64,000 nt of DNA from Amanita rubescens (GCA_015039365.1 WION01000025.1:186001-250000), one strand, 5' to 3'. Shown: positions 11,470 to 23,889, counted from the first letter of the stretch. The notes: generated by a model not told the origin, from the sequence alone. A program made the numbers and translations.

Positions 11470-12110
11470 CCGACATTGTTAGCACTCAGGGCATCCGTCC
11501 CGAGTCTGAAGGGTTGGAATTGGAAGATATCCAAAAGACAGGCGTTATCAACGGCAATCAACGTCGTACTAGCCTAGTAGCGACATTATGCTACATCTCT
11601 CAGCCGATCGCGAAGTTTACATCTACAACGCAGCTTGTAGAAGCCATTCGGGACGCCATCAATGGTACCGGTATGTTGAAGGATGTTTGACCGGCTTATA
11701 TACCAACGAATAAACATAGGACACAGAATGCTTCCGGGCCTGCTCCAAGATATTAATGCAAACAGCGTTTCCCTAACTAAGTCTGGGCAGTTCAAGGAAT
11801 TTCTTCAGGACTTGGATTACAGTATTTATAAATTGTGCGTGGGAGCGGGGCCAATACGACGATTGTCAACTAGGTACACTCTCATATGGCATCCCCAAGA
11901 CGGTAAGCTGATATATAGGTATTGGAACGTGCCATATGAGTCTTATGCGACAATTCAGGGAACGTTTCAATTCTCGGCCAGAGATATTCTGAACGGGGAG
12001 TCGCACCTTCCGTTGAAGCATGGTCTCGAATCTTTTTTCTTCAATGTTGCTCTCTTGGATCTCTTTTTCGTCGCGTCGATCATGGTGAGACTATGGATAA
12101 GGTGAAAAAG
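11470..12110 (+). pseudogene. decayed second copy of the FunK1-like kinase
   Basis: This stretch parallels the copy at 10.1-10.9 kb block by block. It has TSLVATLCYISQPI, then an intron in the same place, then LLQDINANSVSLTKSGQF with the catalytic His lost and the Asn replaced by Ser. LQDLDYSIYK follows, then the same intron start (GTAAGCTGATATATAGG) and a match to LESFF. Exon phases no longer join cleanly and the C-terminal part degenerates after about 12070. A tandem duplicate, head to tail with the better copy. Confidence 0.62.
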
Positions 12111-15100
12111 GCACTCAATTCCACCGATGCCTACATCGCAAACTCCGTTAAAACAGGTGGCTTCGAGAATTTAAAGCATGTCAGTGGTTTACCGCGATTT
12201 GAAACCCAGACAATTTACATGTGATGCACTTTTGCAGCCTTCTAGTGACGTACTACGCATCTATGGGGAGGTCGACGGAAAATTCGAGACTACGCTCGCC
12301 GGAGATGTAAATGTTGTTAACGGCGCAGTCACTTCCGTTGGTCATGCCATAAAAGGTCCCATCTTGGAACGCGCCAAATAACTAGTTTGCCGCTTTGTTG
12401 ACTGTTGTTATGTGTGTAGTGGTATGAGAATACGAGAGATTCACCTGCCTTGTTAGGGAAGAAGCAACGACAATGCAGTTCTAGCAGTCGTTCAGGACTG
12501 ACGTGTGCACGGAGAAGATCTAGCAGTCGATTCGGAAGACTCGAGTACAGCCTGAGATGAGATGGAGGCTTGGAAGATACAATGTACCTGAATTTGGGGG
12601 GGGCGAAGAGTCGAAGACAGTGAGGCAAGAAACGATGGCACGATGGTGGGTCAAGGTCAAGGGCTTGACTTACGAAGCGGAGGTGGTGAAGGGGGCGAAT
12701 TACCCGAGCCTACGCTCCTAGCGAGAGCTTCAAAGGAGCGAGAAGTTTATTCGTACCATTGTTTCGCAGTCAGATTTCGAGTCACCATGTATGGGAGTTG
12801 ATCTAATCGACAAAGTTCCACTGATGCCATGATTTGTTTTGCGGTTCTCATGTGCACAACAGCGTTCGCAATCCGGACGTGATATTTAATCTGATCATCT
12901 GCTGCAGTGCCTTGAAGCAGTGAAGTTTCAGTGTCATCTATGATCTCTCCGAGGAGAGGAATTCGAAGTCATGTTGCGTTGATGCCGGTTAACCAGACTC
13001 CTTCTCTCGTCTGGAGGTTTGACGTCTTGATGATGGTTATGTAAGACTACACGACAGCTTATATAATGTCCACGTCTGCCAGTTGGGAAAGGCTTGTTTT
13101 AAGTTACTAGAGGTGTGGGCCACCGCTTTGCGTGGCAGGGTCCGAGGCCATACCCACCTACAAAGCCTCGTATATTGCAGCACAAGTACTCATGCTACTA
13201 CACTCCAGTAGGCTATGTTACTGTCTAGCAATGACCCCTCCATCTTCATGTCACCTGTTCATACCATCATGTGAAATGAACCATCAAAGTTGTCCATCCA
13301 TACTAGTTGCACAGCTAAGGTCTGTAACAGCGACCGTCGATTAGAATACGTAACGATGCAAAAATACAATGCTCACCACATCGTCAATACTTTTTCCAAG
13401 CGTTAGCTTGTCTTAGCGAAGGTAAGTACGATTTCGTACTGGCCATATCAGGCAAGCCCTTAAAGCACATTCGTCCATGGCTACTATTGGCGGTTAGCGG
13501 TGAGGAGAAAAGAGGAAAGATGAGCGAAAGACCGTAGACAAGAGAGGAGTGATGCAGACGTCATCGTATGCCGAAGTCGACAATCGGCCGACATCGTCAT
13601 CGAGAGATGCACAAAAAGGGAAGAGGACGAGATGTGCAATACTAGGCAACATCAGATCGGTTGTTGAAGCATCAATGATGTATACGCTGCACGATGTGAC
13701 GAGTCAAAAAGTGACTCTAGTAAATCTACGGGCGCAGCGTGCGCTACGAGCTGGGTGTTGGCAGGATGACAAGAGCATATGTAAGCTGCGCATGATTTCG
13801 ACAGTCGGCAAGATGACCAGTGCGTGCGTGGTTTAGCTGGACGCCGGGCTTGGAGCCTTGGATCATGTCGAGCGTGTCGTGCGTGAGTGTCTCGGGTTTC
13901 GCCAGGACGTTAACGGCGTGAACGAGTCTCGCCTCTCGTCGGGATGATAGGCAGGTCAATTGGCATGGGCCGTTTGCCACTGCCGCGGCATGAAATGTCG
14001 TCACATCGGACATCACAGAAGAGCACTTTGAAGCTCGTGCATTGATGACCGGAGTATTGCCAGTACGAACACGGGAAAACGCCGTGCGTGGCGCATCGGA
14101 CACAGTCGTACCATGCCTCGGAGTATCGCGAACAGATTCCAGCTACATCCGTCCTTAAACGTACATCTTGTCATAGATAAAGTGAGGCGCTTGAAGTTAT
14201 TCAATTATCTTCAAGACCAATGGCAGTGATCTGGCGAAGGTGAGGTGTACGTGGTCTGAACGCGTCGAACGCCGTTTTGAGCGCGTGGTATGTCTCGAGG
14301 AACGCCGTTACGCCGTGGTCAGTGCGCGTTACGTAGGGAAGTCTCGGGTAACGCCGGATAGTGCGTCGTGGTCTGTGCGCTTCGCGTAGCTGAGCAGGAT
14401 GATAGAGTATATATTTTTGTGGCTCCATGAGGTGGTGTAGTAGTCTGCAGCTGGTCATTGGCATCGGGCCAGGGACCAACTCAAGGGGCGGGAAAAAATG
14501 CCGCGCAGGCATCAGGCGTCGGAAAATGCCGCGCCTAGCATAAAATCGGGTTTCGCCGTGTCGAATGCCGGAAGATCCCGCTCCAGCAAGAGACCGAGTC
14601 CTTTCAGGCCTCGGAATTTGCATCTTGTGCGATTTATCTTGGCTGGGACGTGCGCGTGAGTCTCGAGCCAGAACTTCGTCGCCTTGCTCAATACACATCC
14701 TTCATCGACCATAGTTCTCAAGCGTGATGGATGCATTTGACTACCCATCAAGTTCTTCATCATCACAAGTACTAGTAGACCGAAGCTCGTGATTCGTGAG
14801 ACGATTTTGGCGTCAGAATATTCGCGTTCCGTACTACATTTGCGTGACGCAGAGGAACCGATTGTGAAAGCGGACCCGGACATCAAGAAGCACCTCACAG
14901 AGGATTTTGGCTCCACCTCCCCGCCGCCACCTCAGTTGAGGATCGTTGACAGTGAGCATTCCCAGGGATATAAGCTTCAGTTATGATAACTTGACAGATG
15001 GCTGCGCAGTGGTTATGGTACTCTCTAACGTTTTTCTGATGGCCAAATGACTTTGATCTAGGGTGACCTCGGTTTCGCTAAACGAAGTATCGCATCAGCA

Positions 15101-15214
15101 TCGTGCGCATGCTCCGACGTTCACGCATTATCTTTCGAAGTCACTCATTAGTAATTTCCGATGGTCACTGCCAATGCACGCTATAAGCGGAATTAAGGTA
15201 CCGTTTACGAGAGG
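12111..15214. other. gene-poor stretch with dispersed repeat pieces
   Basis: No supported gene. Two short pieces resemble sequence elsewhere in the window. About 13116-13190 (CCACCGCTTTGCGTGGCAGG, then a TATA-like CTCGTATATTGCAGC) matches 59594-59880. About 14515-14625 (GGAAAATGCCGCGCCTAGC, CCTTTCAGGCCTCGGAAT) matches 59990-60100. About 12655-12745 resembles 18825-18915. These are likely scattered fragments of an LTR or other mobile element and of a local duplication. Confidence 0.4.
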
Positions 15215-15221
15215 TATAAAA
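15215..15221 (+). promoter_or_regulatory. TATA box of the FAD oxidoreductase gene
   Basis: TATAAAA lies 43 bases upstream of the chosen start codon at 15264, within a gene-poor approach sequence. Its distance to the ATG fits a short 5' leader. Confidence 0.45.
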
Positions 15222-15263
15222 GAAAAAGCGGTACAGCTCAGATGCCATCTAAAATCCACAGGG

Positions 15264-17269
15264 ATGTTAGCAAGCTTATACCTTGTTCCGGCTCTTTTAC
15301 CCCTCGTCTTTGGTAATCCATCCAATGTCAAGCGCAATTCTAACGACTGCAAACAAGTATGTGAAGCTATATCTGCTGCAATTTCATCCAAAAGCGTGGT
15401 TTTCTATCCCGGTGGGTATTCGTCAGTTCTCCAGCGCCCAGTTCCTCACTCCCTTATCCCAGGAAGCAAAAACTATGAAAATGATATATCTCACTGGTTT
15501 TCCTCTAGCTCGCAACAATCAGCTTGCACGGTTGAACCTGGGTGTGCGCAGGACGTAGGAGTGATTGTAAACCCTGTCGCTGTTCTCATCGAGTGTCATG
15601 CTAACGGTCACGATACAGCTACAAATACTAGGCGAATCCCGTACCCCTTTCGCCGTGAGTTTCGAATGCGTCCTCTTCAACGGCCAGGAGCAAATTAACT
15701 GTGTTGTATAGGTTAAGAGCGGGGGTCACAGCACGAACATTGGATTCTCATCCACTCCGGGCATTCAAATTTCCATGACCCGTTTCAATGAAGTTATATA
15801 CGACTCTTCGACAGAAATGGTGAAAATTGGACCTGGCCTTCGTTTTGAAGATGTTTATGATGCTTTGGCACCCTACAACCGCAGCATCACTGGCGGTAGA
15901 ATATCTGGAATAGGTGTTGGAGGATTGCTGCTCGGAGGTGGTGAGTAGAACGTATCCTGACATTGTCATCCCATTTAATCTCAATGTTACTCTCAAAGGA
16001 TATGCCTGGCAAACAAATCAAGTTGGACTTGCAATTGATAACATTGTTGCTTATGAGCTGGTGAAGCCGGATGGGAAAATGATCGAAGTAACAGAAGAAT
16101 CAGACTCCGAACTCTTCTTCGGGCTCAAGGTGATTTTCCTCCCCTATCCTTTCGGCAACTAAGCTCGTGTTCACTTTTGTTTAGGGTGGTCTGAACAACT
16201 TCGTAAGACGTCCAAATACCGAGATGAAGACTAGCTAACCTAATGTTAGGGAGTCGTTACTCACTTCACGTTGAAGGCATTATGCCAACCTGCGGTCTGG
16301 GTATCTGTCTCATCAGCTTAGTGAGGAGCGGGATATTGATACGATACTATTTTAGGCCGGTACAATTACCTACTCCCCATCTTCGGTGCCGGATGTGACA
16401 GCTGCTGTCGTCAAGTTCAGTGCTAATAATAAGGATACCAAGGCAAATGTTGTCTCTGTATTCAGCTTCGTCAACGGCTCGGTATATTGTTTAAATCCAC
16501 CGGGTCATTGACATACAGATTAACGTTGTCATCCTCCTAGACCCTCAACACGCCAATATTGTACTATGATGGACCCAGCCCGCCCTCAGGAGTCTTTACT
16601 GAGTTTTTCGTCATTCCCGAAGTGGCGTGCGATGTCCATACCAGGAGCTTTGCCAATTTTGTTAATTCTAACAGCCTCAATTTTCTCACTGGTTATCGGT
16701 GAGCTTTGTTCACCTTTATGATATTCAATTGTGATTAAATCATGACTCTTAGTGGGGTATCCCACACCGTACCACTGCTGAGAAACTCCCCAAAGGTCAT
16801 GGCTGCGATCCAAAACGAGACGAGTGTACGCCCTTATCCTATTGAAGGGTAGCGTTTTGGTGACATTTCTTTCAAGTTCTGGGGCCAAGCTCTATCTGAC
16901 AAGGGTGGGTCTGTGATGTATACCGTTGAGCCATTCCTGCCCTCCATCCTGAGTCACAACACTACACCAACGGCTTACCCTCCAACTCGTGACCATGTCT
17001 ACCTCCCTCTCGGTATCATTTTTTCGTGGCTGGACGCAGCATACGACGATTGCTTTTATGACGCCATTCGCCAGAGTGCTGAATGCATCCGCGCTGTTGC
17101 GATCGAAGACGGTCAGGATATTGCTCATGCACCACTGTACCCTAACTACGCCATCTTCGACACTCCTTTGAGAGATATGTATGGCGCGAATGTGGATAAA
17201 CTGCACATGTTGAGGGAGAGGGTCGATCCGCACGATGTTATGGGTTTGACTGGAGGGTTCAAGTTTTGA
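15264..17269 (+). CDS. secreted FAD-linked oxidoreductase (BBE/PCMH type), 11 exons
   Basis: Exons 15264-15411, 15463-15566, 15619-15654, 15712-15940, 15999-16129, 16185-16202, 16250-16300, 16356-16481, 16541-16698, 16753-16825 and 16877-17269 join without a break to 488 residues. Every intron is GT-AG. The N-terminus MLASLYLVPALLPLVFG is a signal peptide. The FAD domain follows: FAVKSGGHSTNIGF, whose His in GGHS is the usual covalent flavin anchor, and GGRISGIGVGGLLLGGG. The C-terminal part (DMYGANVDKLHMLRERVDPH) is the family's substrate/BBE region. Such enzymes oxidise sugars, alkaloids or polyketides; the substrate cannot be read here. An in-frame ATG at 15063 was not chosen because the signal peptide and the TATA box at 15215 favour 15264. 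Exon 6 is only 18 nt. Confidence 0.9.
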
Positions 17270-19441
17270 TCTGGACAGGATCGTTTGTGAAGTGGACGAC
17301 AGTCTACGAGTACACTACGAGATGTGACGAAACAGGAAGATTGTACTTGTATTAATGAATCGTTATTGAATAACATGAGGTGCTCGCATATCTTTTAGGG
17401 TGCATACTAGGCCTTGGAGCTATCTGGATAACGATGGAAGGTGAATTCGGGCCTTTGATCTCATACTGAATATTGAACGAACGAAAGATTATAATCAGAA
17501 ACTTCAATTAGTTCTGGCCCTCACTGGTTCGATATATAGATATGAAGATTATTTAATAATCGCCGAGCACTAGCATTCTTGCGAAGTTGACCTGCTTCCA
17601 CGCTATCTGCCCCCAACTCCGCAGAATCAATCCATTCCCGACATGGACCGCCTTCCATCCTCGCACTTGACCCCACCATAAATGACGCGCTCTGCATCAA
17701 TGGCGTCATCACGATCAGCAGCTTCGCATCCACGACACAAATGTGGACAACAAAGTGTACTTGGTGGGACTAGTAACAGGACTCCCAGCGCGCCACGAAC
17801 CGCGGTCCTCCCGCTCCTCATATCGCGGAAACAGGAGCATACGGATCTTCATGGCTCATCATCTCTTCTTGTTGGCTCTAGAACAACGGAAACGGAAACA
17901 GGCGCCAACAACCGGAACCTGGAGTTGAGACGGCGGAGACTCTACGGTACCACCACGGTCCTAAACCTTCCTCCTTCTCCCTGTTCCTGCCGGCGTTTAC
18001 TTCCTTCAAGTTCGTTGACATTGACTTCGATCCGTGTCATGGACCGCGACCGGCCATTGTAGTACACAGTAACCATGCCCCATGTCTCCACATTTGCCCC
18101 TCCAGACCGGTCAATGATAACGTGGCCACTTTACGAGGGTATTATCCTGTTCTTCATCCCCGAGTTCAACATTCATCAGCCCATCTCTCTCTCTGCGTCG
18201 AATCTTCGATGCCGACAAGTCTCTGGGACTGAGAATGACGTCTTCCTAAAGATGCATCCGAAGGGGGTGCTAGGGTCGGCATCAGGAAGCGTGTGGAGGA
18301 GGAAAGCAGCATTCCAGGCTACTGTCCTGACTCGTCATGGGAACAGCGAAGGATGGTAGTCGAGATACAACGACGTTGTTGGTAGGAGACGGTTGAAGAG
18401 GCCCTTCGCCCAATTGGCGAGGTTCGCGTATGGTATAAGTTGACCGTGGTTGGAGTACTAATATTCTCCGTCGTGGCAATAAATAGAAGGATAAGATGAC
18501 GGTTTCGTGATCTTATCATGCGTCTTAATGATGTTTGATAATGGATTGGACGGTAGATGTATTGGTGATTATGTCGTTGTCAGAAGCGACGCAGGCGAAA
18601 AGCAATTTGTTCGGCTTCATCTCTATTGAAGAATGTTATCTAGCGGGACGACGGAGTTCCCCACGCTAAAAGTGCTGAGGAGTCAAAGGCGGGCTTCGCA
18701 GCAATAAAGGTAAGCGGCAGATAGGTGGAACGATATAAAGCAGTCGTCACTCCAGAACATCGGGTTTTTGTTGGGTGGATTAGATAGACCAGCATGAGCG
18801 AATGAACAGGTGGAAACGCCAGAGATATGACATACGAAGCGGTGGTAGTGGTGGTGGTAAATTTAATACCGGAGTTTGCACTCCTAGCAAAAGCTTCAGA
18901 CGAGCAAGAAGCGGAGCTCCGCTGACTCGGAGCAAATGACCTGTTGATAGCGGTTGACGGAGGCTCTGGAAATAAACGGTTGTGGCGGAGAAGTCGTTTG
19001 ATGCTGAAATCATGTCTAACTGGACTTCAATTCCAAGAGTTGGCACTTATTATGGCATATTTGTCGCCGGAGTTACCAGCGCCGATGCCGCTACGGTTGG
19101 CCAAGAACAACTTCAAAGACTGGAGTCTTCACTTCGGTATTAAAAGACAGAATCACATCATCTTGAAGTGTGTTCCTGGAGTGCTTTTTATTGATGCAGG
19201 CACCAGGGCCGGAAGGCCACGTCAGCTTTATAAAGCCACGGGCCGTCCCGTGACGAAGAAGGCGGCGATGTCGATGCGGAATCCGGATCGACCACCAAAA
19301 TTGGAAGTAGTAGGTCATCCTGGCCAAAGTTCACTTTCAGCCTTTCCTCAGGAGTCGGCGGACCATGAGTCGATGGAAGACTATGTCGTTGTGGTATAGT
19401 AGATTTTTCCCTTTCCATCATTTGCTACATACTCATATTCA
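17270..19441. other. no recognisable gene
   Basis: Several open frames of 60-150 codons occur but they are compositionally poor and lack domains or matching splice sites. About 18825-18915 resembles 12655-12745, which lies just 3' of the second kinase copy. This supports a larger duplicated unit that includes the kinase remnants. Confidence 0.4.
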
Positions 19442-20180
19442 CAAGCCAGGGGTTATCAACGGCAATCGAAGCCATACTAGGGCGATCTTATTACACCACG
19501 TCGGTTAGTCGGTCATAAGATCTATATCCGCAAAGCAGCTATTCGGGACGCCATCAAAGGTATGTTGTTCAGGTGCCCATGGCTCCACGGACCGAGATAT
19601 AAATGTTTTGCTGACCGCTTCTGGACAGTTCAAGGGGACTCTTCACGACTTGGATCACAGTCTATATGGGCGAGAGCAGAGCACCCTCTCTTCCAGAATC
19701 CCCAGGACGGTAAGCTGATTACTAGTCGTTGGAATTTGTCAACCAAGTCACACACGACAATTTAGGGCACTTTTTAATTCAGATATTTTGAACGGTACAT
19801 CGCACCTTCCCAAACATCTTTTTCTGGTCGCTTATGTGGGTCTCCCTTTCGTCATGTGAACCATAACGGGGCCACGGATGAGGTGAAAATGGCACTCGAT
19901 GCCCGCGAGGTCTACAGTGCAAGGTCCATTAAAATAGTTTGGCTTGAAAACACCAGCGTCGAGTCATCTAGGTGGTGTAAAATGGGTTGGATTAGACTTC
20001 AGGCAGGTGAAAGGTGGATGTGGGAGAAACGAGCCGCTCACACAGCTGTTGTACCAATTTATCCGTTTGTTGGAGCCTGGTATGGAGTGCTTCGTGTCTT
20101 CGAAGATGCGCTCAACAGTCGAGACTGGCCTGAGAAGGACGGCACGGGGCACGCCAGGGAATGGATGGTGTATAGTTAAC
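19442..20180 (+). pseudogene. decayed third copy of the FunK1-like kinase
   Basis: The landmarks of the copies at 10.1 and 11.5 kb return in the same order. They are CGGGACGCCATCAAAGGTAT (exon end plus donor), SGQFKGTLHDLDHSLYGRE, GTAAGCTGATTA, LNGTSHLPKH and a C-terminal LLYQFIRLLEPGMECF with a matching tail. The catalytic loop is absent and several frames are needed to follow the homology, so it cannot encode a kinase. Confidence 0.6.
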
Positions 20181-20344
20181 TTCATTGACGGCATGAGTCA
20201 ACTACATAGGCTACATACTACTACTAGTGCCAAGCTTCTCACAGTGATAAAGTTTATATATAAGGGCGGGCCCTGTGCGCCTGGACCGTTAGCATGATTT
20301 ACCCAAGCGATTGGGTTACTTACTAAGCCTCGCCTTCTTTCCTC

Positions 20345-21660
20345 ATGTCTACCATTCTCCCTCCCCCCAATGTAGACGAGCGACAGCCCTTACTAACCCA
20401 CGTCGTCTTATCCGACGTTGAAGAAGAAGACGACTTACCAATTCTTGAAGACCTCGAGCAAAAATCCGTCTCTCGTTGGACTTGGTTTTTATCTTACGGC
20501 ATACCGATTACGCTCCTGTCCGTCACGCTTGGGCTGTTCATCAAGGCGTTCATTGACTCTGGTAACGTTCATGTGAGTTTATTCCAAGGGATCGTGGAAG
20601 CTCCACTAATCTTTGCTTCGTGCTAGTTTGATTGGAAGGGCGCTTTAAAGAATGCAATCGGAGGTGGAATTAGCGGTGCCGCAGGTGCGTCTAGAGCGAC
20701 TCTAATGTATCTTGGTGCTAAACAACTGTAGCTATGGTGTTACAGGTTCTTACTCTGATGGTTTGGTCCTTGCTCGCGAGAACCATTCGTTCATTGAATA
20801 TGACCTTAGCCTTTAAGAACCGTGATGAACTATCAATATCGATACGGAGCGACAACCACCGAAGCCATACGGACACTATACGCAGACGGAGGCTGGACAC
20901 GTTATTACCAAGGAATCTCCGCCGCACTCGTGCAAGGCCCTGTCGCCCGTTTCGGAGATACCGCGGCGAATGTCGGAATTCTCGCCCTGCTTCAGTCAAA
21001 CCCGTTTATGAGCAAACTTCCGACGTTGATTAAAACTCTTTTTGCGTCCCTTGCTGCTGCAGCGTTCAGGATGATTTTGACGCCCATTGATACGATCAAG
21101 ACGACCTTGCAGGCGCAGGGCAGGGAGGGTATACCGATTCTTAGAAGGCGGGTAAGCTTGACGGGCGCTCGCCGAGGAATATTGACTAATTGTGGTTTTA
21201 CGCGGTGTAGATCAAGCGGTACGGCATGGGTACACTGTGGTATGGTGCAATCGCAACGGCTGCCGCGACTTTTGTAGGACATTATCCGGTTCGTCGTACC
21301 TCCAATGTCATTACACGCATTTTCTGACGGGCTTCATAACGACAGTGGTTTGGGACCTACAATTACCTCGACGCTAACCTTCCGCTACCACATACAACTC
21401 TGGAAAAGCTGTCTCGGCGCGCTTTCATCGGTTTCGTTGCATCCGTCTTTTCAGACTCCGTGTCCAACTCGTTACGTGTTTTGAAAACCTATAGACAAGT
21501 GAATGACACGCGAATCGGGTATCTTGACGCGGCGCGGGCAGTCATATTCGTCGATGGATGGGCTGGACTTCTCGGACGCGGTTTGAAGACAAGGATTTTG
21601 GCGAACGGATTGCAAGGCTTGATGTTTTCTGTTCTATGGAAGATGTTTATGGATATGTAA
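20345..21660 (+). CDS. SLC25-like mitochondrial carrier protein, six exons
   Basis: Exons 20345-20572, 20627-20684, 20732-20760, 20810-21151, 21211-21288 and 21346-21660 join in phase to 349 residues. An acidic N-terminal extension and one hydrophobic stretch (YGIPITLLSVTLGLFIKAF) precede the carrier core. Carrier-type segments include RYYQGISAALVQGPVARFGD, FRMILTPIDTIKTTLQAQG (a P-x-D-x-[KR]-like gate motif after a helix), SVSNSLRVLKTYRQ and LLGRGLKTRILANGLQG. The motifs are divergent from classic ADP/ATP carriers, so the substrate is unknown; an inner mitochondrial membrane or other organelle location is inferred. The intron at 20761 has a weak donor (GTTTGG), but the frame requires it. Confidence 0.85.
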
Positions 21661-21983
21661 GTTATTCTATCGTGTCTATGATCCTCATTAATAACCTCGT
21701 CTTTCATACAGGTGGTCATAGCGGCGTTCCCTTTTATATCATCGTTCCTGGCGTTTATTTTGTCGTAATCTCTCACTCCACTTAAATAATGGAACCGATC
21801 TACAGATCATTGTTCAACGTTCAACTCTGATGTCATCTAGTCAGAGATCGCGTCACTGTGGGGAGGGCAGGTTACCATCTCGAGTTCCGAGATTTGATGA
21901 TGAGATATTTTAAAAATGACAGCTCGACCTGAGTTAGGAACGACGCGACGACAACGGCGCTAGCTATCTATATACTCTATTGG

Positions 21984-22814
21984 TCATGTAATACGTGCCA
22001 TAATCTCGTCAACGCGCTGTCTTCCACCGCCTTCCCAATCGTCCCAGCAGAGGCTTAACATGGCCGTATCCCGAGCTATGCAGCCAGGTCTAGGATCTTC
22101 ACTTCTCTCTCCCTTCTTGTTGCCCGCGATATCGATATCCTTTCCCAAGGGTAAAACTCGATCCCACCGTAATGTAGCCTCAAAGTGGAAACCCATCCGT
22201 TGTGCTGCCCGCACGCTCTTCTCGTTGAGCGCATTTGCCTGCCAAAAGACACGGCGAAGGCCAAGTCCACCCGCGGAGGGGGGATCAAGAGCGTAATGCA
22301 ACAACAAGCCTACGGCGTTGGAGGTGACGTAGGTACGCTGAAAAGCGGGTAGAGTTATGATGTGGCCTATTTCTACTGCCAAATTTCGAGCGGTGGAGTT
22401 TAGGTATGCTATGTGGCCTGCGAGGGTATCGCCGCCGTCATTCCCCTTGTTGTAGACCGCGAATAGGACCGTTCCTGGGTCTTTGTTAATGGTCGAACTG
22501 AGAAAGTGGAGATAGTTGTCTAATGTTTGGAATGGACCGTATGGGAGATAGTCGTATACATGAGGACTTGGCTGAACTTTGGCAAGGAATTCCTCTGCAT
22601 GGATCCTTGGCTAACATTGGTCCATGTGAGAAAGTGAAAGGCCTGCCAGCGAGATGATGGAGTGACGTACAATGAAAGGGACCAGTTTTACACGGTCGTT
22701 TTCCAGGACACTGGGTACAGCAAAACAGTAATTGACGTCATACGGTTCTGGGATGGGATCCATATCGACAGTCATTTTAACTTCGATTGAGGTGGTGAAC
22801 GCATCATGACTCAT
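21984..22814 (-). CDS. GNAT-family N-acetyltransferase, two exons
   Basis: Exons 22671-22814 and 21984-22610 join in phase (intron GTACGT...GTTAG) to 256 residues. The second exon shows the RimJ/RimL-like pattern: PYGPFQTLDNYLHFLSS, a central beta strand (GTVLFAVYNK, DTLAGHIAYLNS), HIITLPAFQRTYVTSNAVGL in the acetyl-CoA-binding region, and RRVFWQANALNEKSVRAAQR followed by MGFHFEATLRW. These proteins usually transfer acetyl groups to small molecules or protein N-termini; the acceptor is unknown. It is divergent from the small membrane-protein gene at 22942, and both are duplicated as a unit just downstream. Confidence 0.85.
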
Positions 22815-22897
22815 TCTAATCTGAATGTGTGCGATTGTTTGGCATCATCTCCACACTCCTGTGACTGGCCGTGACACTTCACAGCCACGTCCAGGCG

Positions 22898-22904
22898 TAT
22901 AAAA
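22898..22904 (+). promoter_or_regulatory. TATA box in the 127-bp divergent promoter
   Basis: TATAAAA lies 38 bases before the ATG of the small membrane-protein gene. The whole interval between the two divergent start codons (22815-22941) is 127 bp, so both genes probably share regulatory DNA. Confidence 0.5.
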
Positions 22905-22941
22905 GCCCTGGCGAAAGACAACCCTCGCACTTGAACACAAG

Positions 22942-23274
22942 ATGGTGAGCACTTTCTTTGACACATTGGTTATCACCCTAACGGCGGCTAATTCGATAGG
23001 GTGGCGTAATCTCAGCAATTGGAGGCGTTCTAGAGTCTATCGTTTGGGGAGTCGCCGATTTGATCATGGCGGTCGTCGATGGAGTCATATGCGTATGTTA
23101 TGGACTAAAATCCGTCGACAATATAACTGACACCCGTCACAGATCGTTGCAACGACGGTTGATCTTATAATCGACATCCTGTGCTGCCGCTGTTGCGGGG
23201 GAACTTCCCGAATTTCCCGAACATCCGGGCGCCGACGTTGGGGACGACGTCGTACTGCCGCTCATACCTTCTAA
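22942..23274 (+). CDS. small CCRCC membrane protein, three exons
   Basis: The first exon is the ATG alone (22942-22944), followed by a 55-nt intron. Exons 23000-23092 and 23143-23274 complete a 75-residue product. It is one long hydrophobic segment (GGVISAIGGVLESIVWGVAD, LIMAVVDGVICIVATTVDLI), then a cysteine cluster (DILCCRCCGG) and an Arg/Ser/Gly-rich basic tail. I recall this layout as a recurrent short orphan family of Agaricomycetes, with unknown function. The Cys cluster next to a membrane helix could be palmitoylated or bind metal (inference). Confidence 0.75.
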
Positions 23275-23337
23275 TATCGTCAGTTTCGATCCCAATATCT
23301 GTAGAGAGGTTCATACACGAGACCGCTTACTATGCTT

Positions 23338-23725
23338 TTAAGATTGTCGTTTTATAGGACTTTTTATGTTATCGCTTCTTTCTCCCTTCTTGTTGCCTGT
23401 AATATCCTTTCCCGAGAGCGAAATTCGATCCCAACGTAATACAGCTTCAACCGCTATCTTTGCTCTTGTTATAAATTGCAAATAGGACCGCTCTTTGTTG
23501 ATGGTGAAACTGAGAAAGCGGAGGTAGTCGTCTAAGGTTTGGAACGGCCCATGCGGGAGATAGTCGTATACATGAACGTTGGCAAAAACCTCCCTGCATG
23601 GATCCCTGGCTAACGTATTCATGAGAAAGTGAAAGGCACTAGGATGATGGACGTACACGGCAGATTTCGAGTACGAACAGTAATTGATGTCGTACGGTTC
23701 TCGGATGAGTCCGTATCAACAATCG
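23338..23725 (-). pseudogene. decayed duplicate of the GNAT gene
   Basis: The minus strand repeats the GNAT gene: VHVYDYLPHGPFQTLDDYLR, FLSFTINKERS and, after a large internal deletion, VEAVLRWDRISLSGKDITG plus NKKGERS. The acetyl-CoA-binding middle is missing and the end is truncated. Upstream remnants of the first exon (EPYDINYC) are near 23690. Confidence 0.8.
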
Positions 23726-23889
23726 TTCTGGCCGCAATGTGTGCGACTGCACTCCTGTGACGTCATAGCAGCACCCTAGACTCCCTGGAGTGCCAGAAAC
23801 GACCGTCCCAGTAATAACGCTATATTTGACGCAGGGTGGCAGCGCTTTCAGCTTTTCGCCAATCCAAAATATAAATGTGCGGGCTGACG

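Noticed and set aside
15063..15263. Upstream in-frame ATG for the FAD oxidoreductase
   Set aside because: It would add 67 residues before a perfect signal peptide and place the TATA box inside the coding region.
17521..18062. Frames near 17.5-18.1 kb as a small gene cluster
   Set aside because: Low complexity, no domain, no splice continuity.
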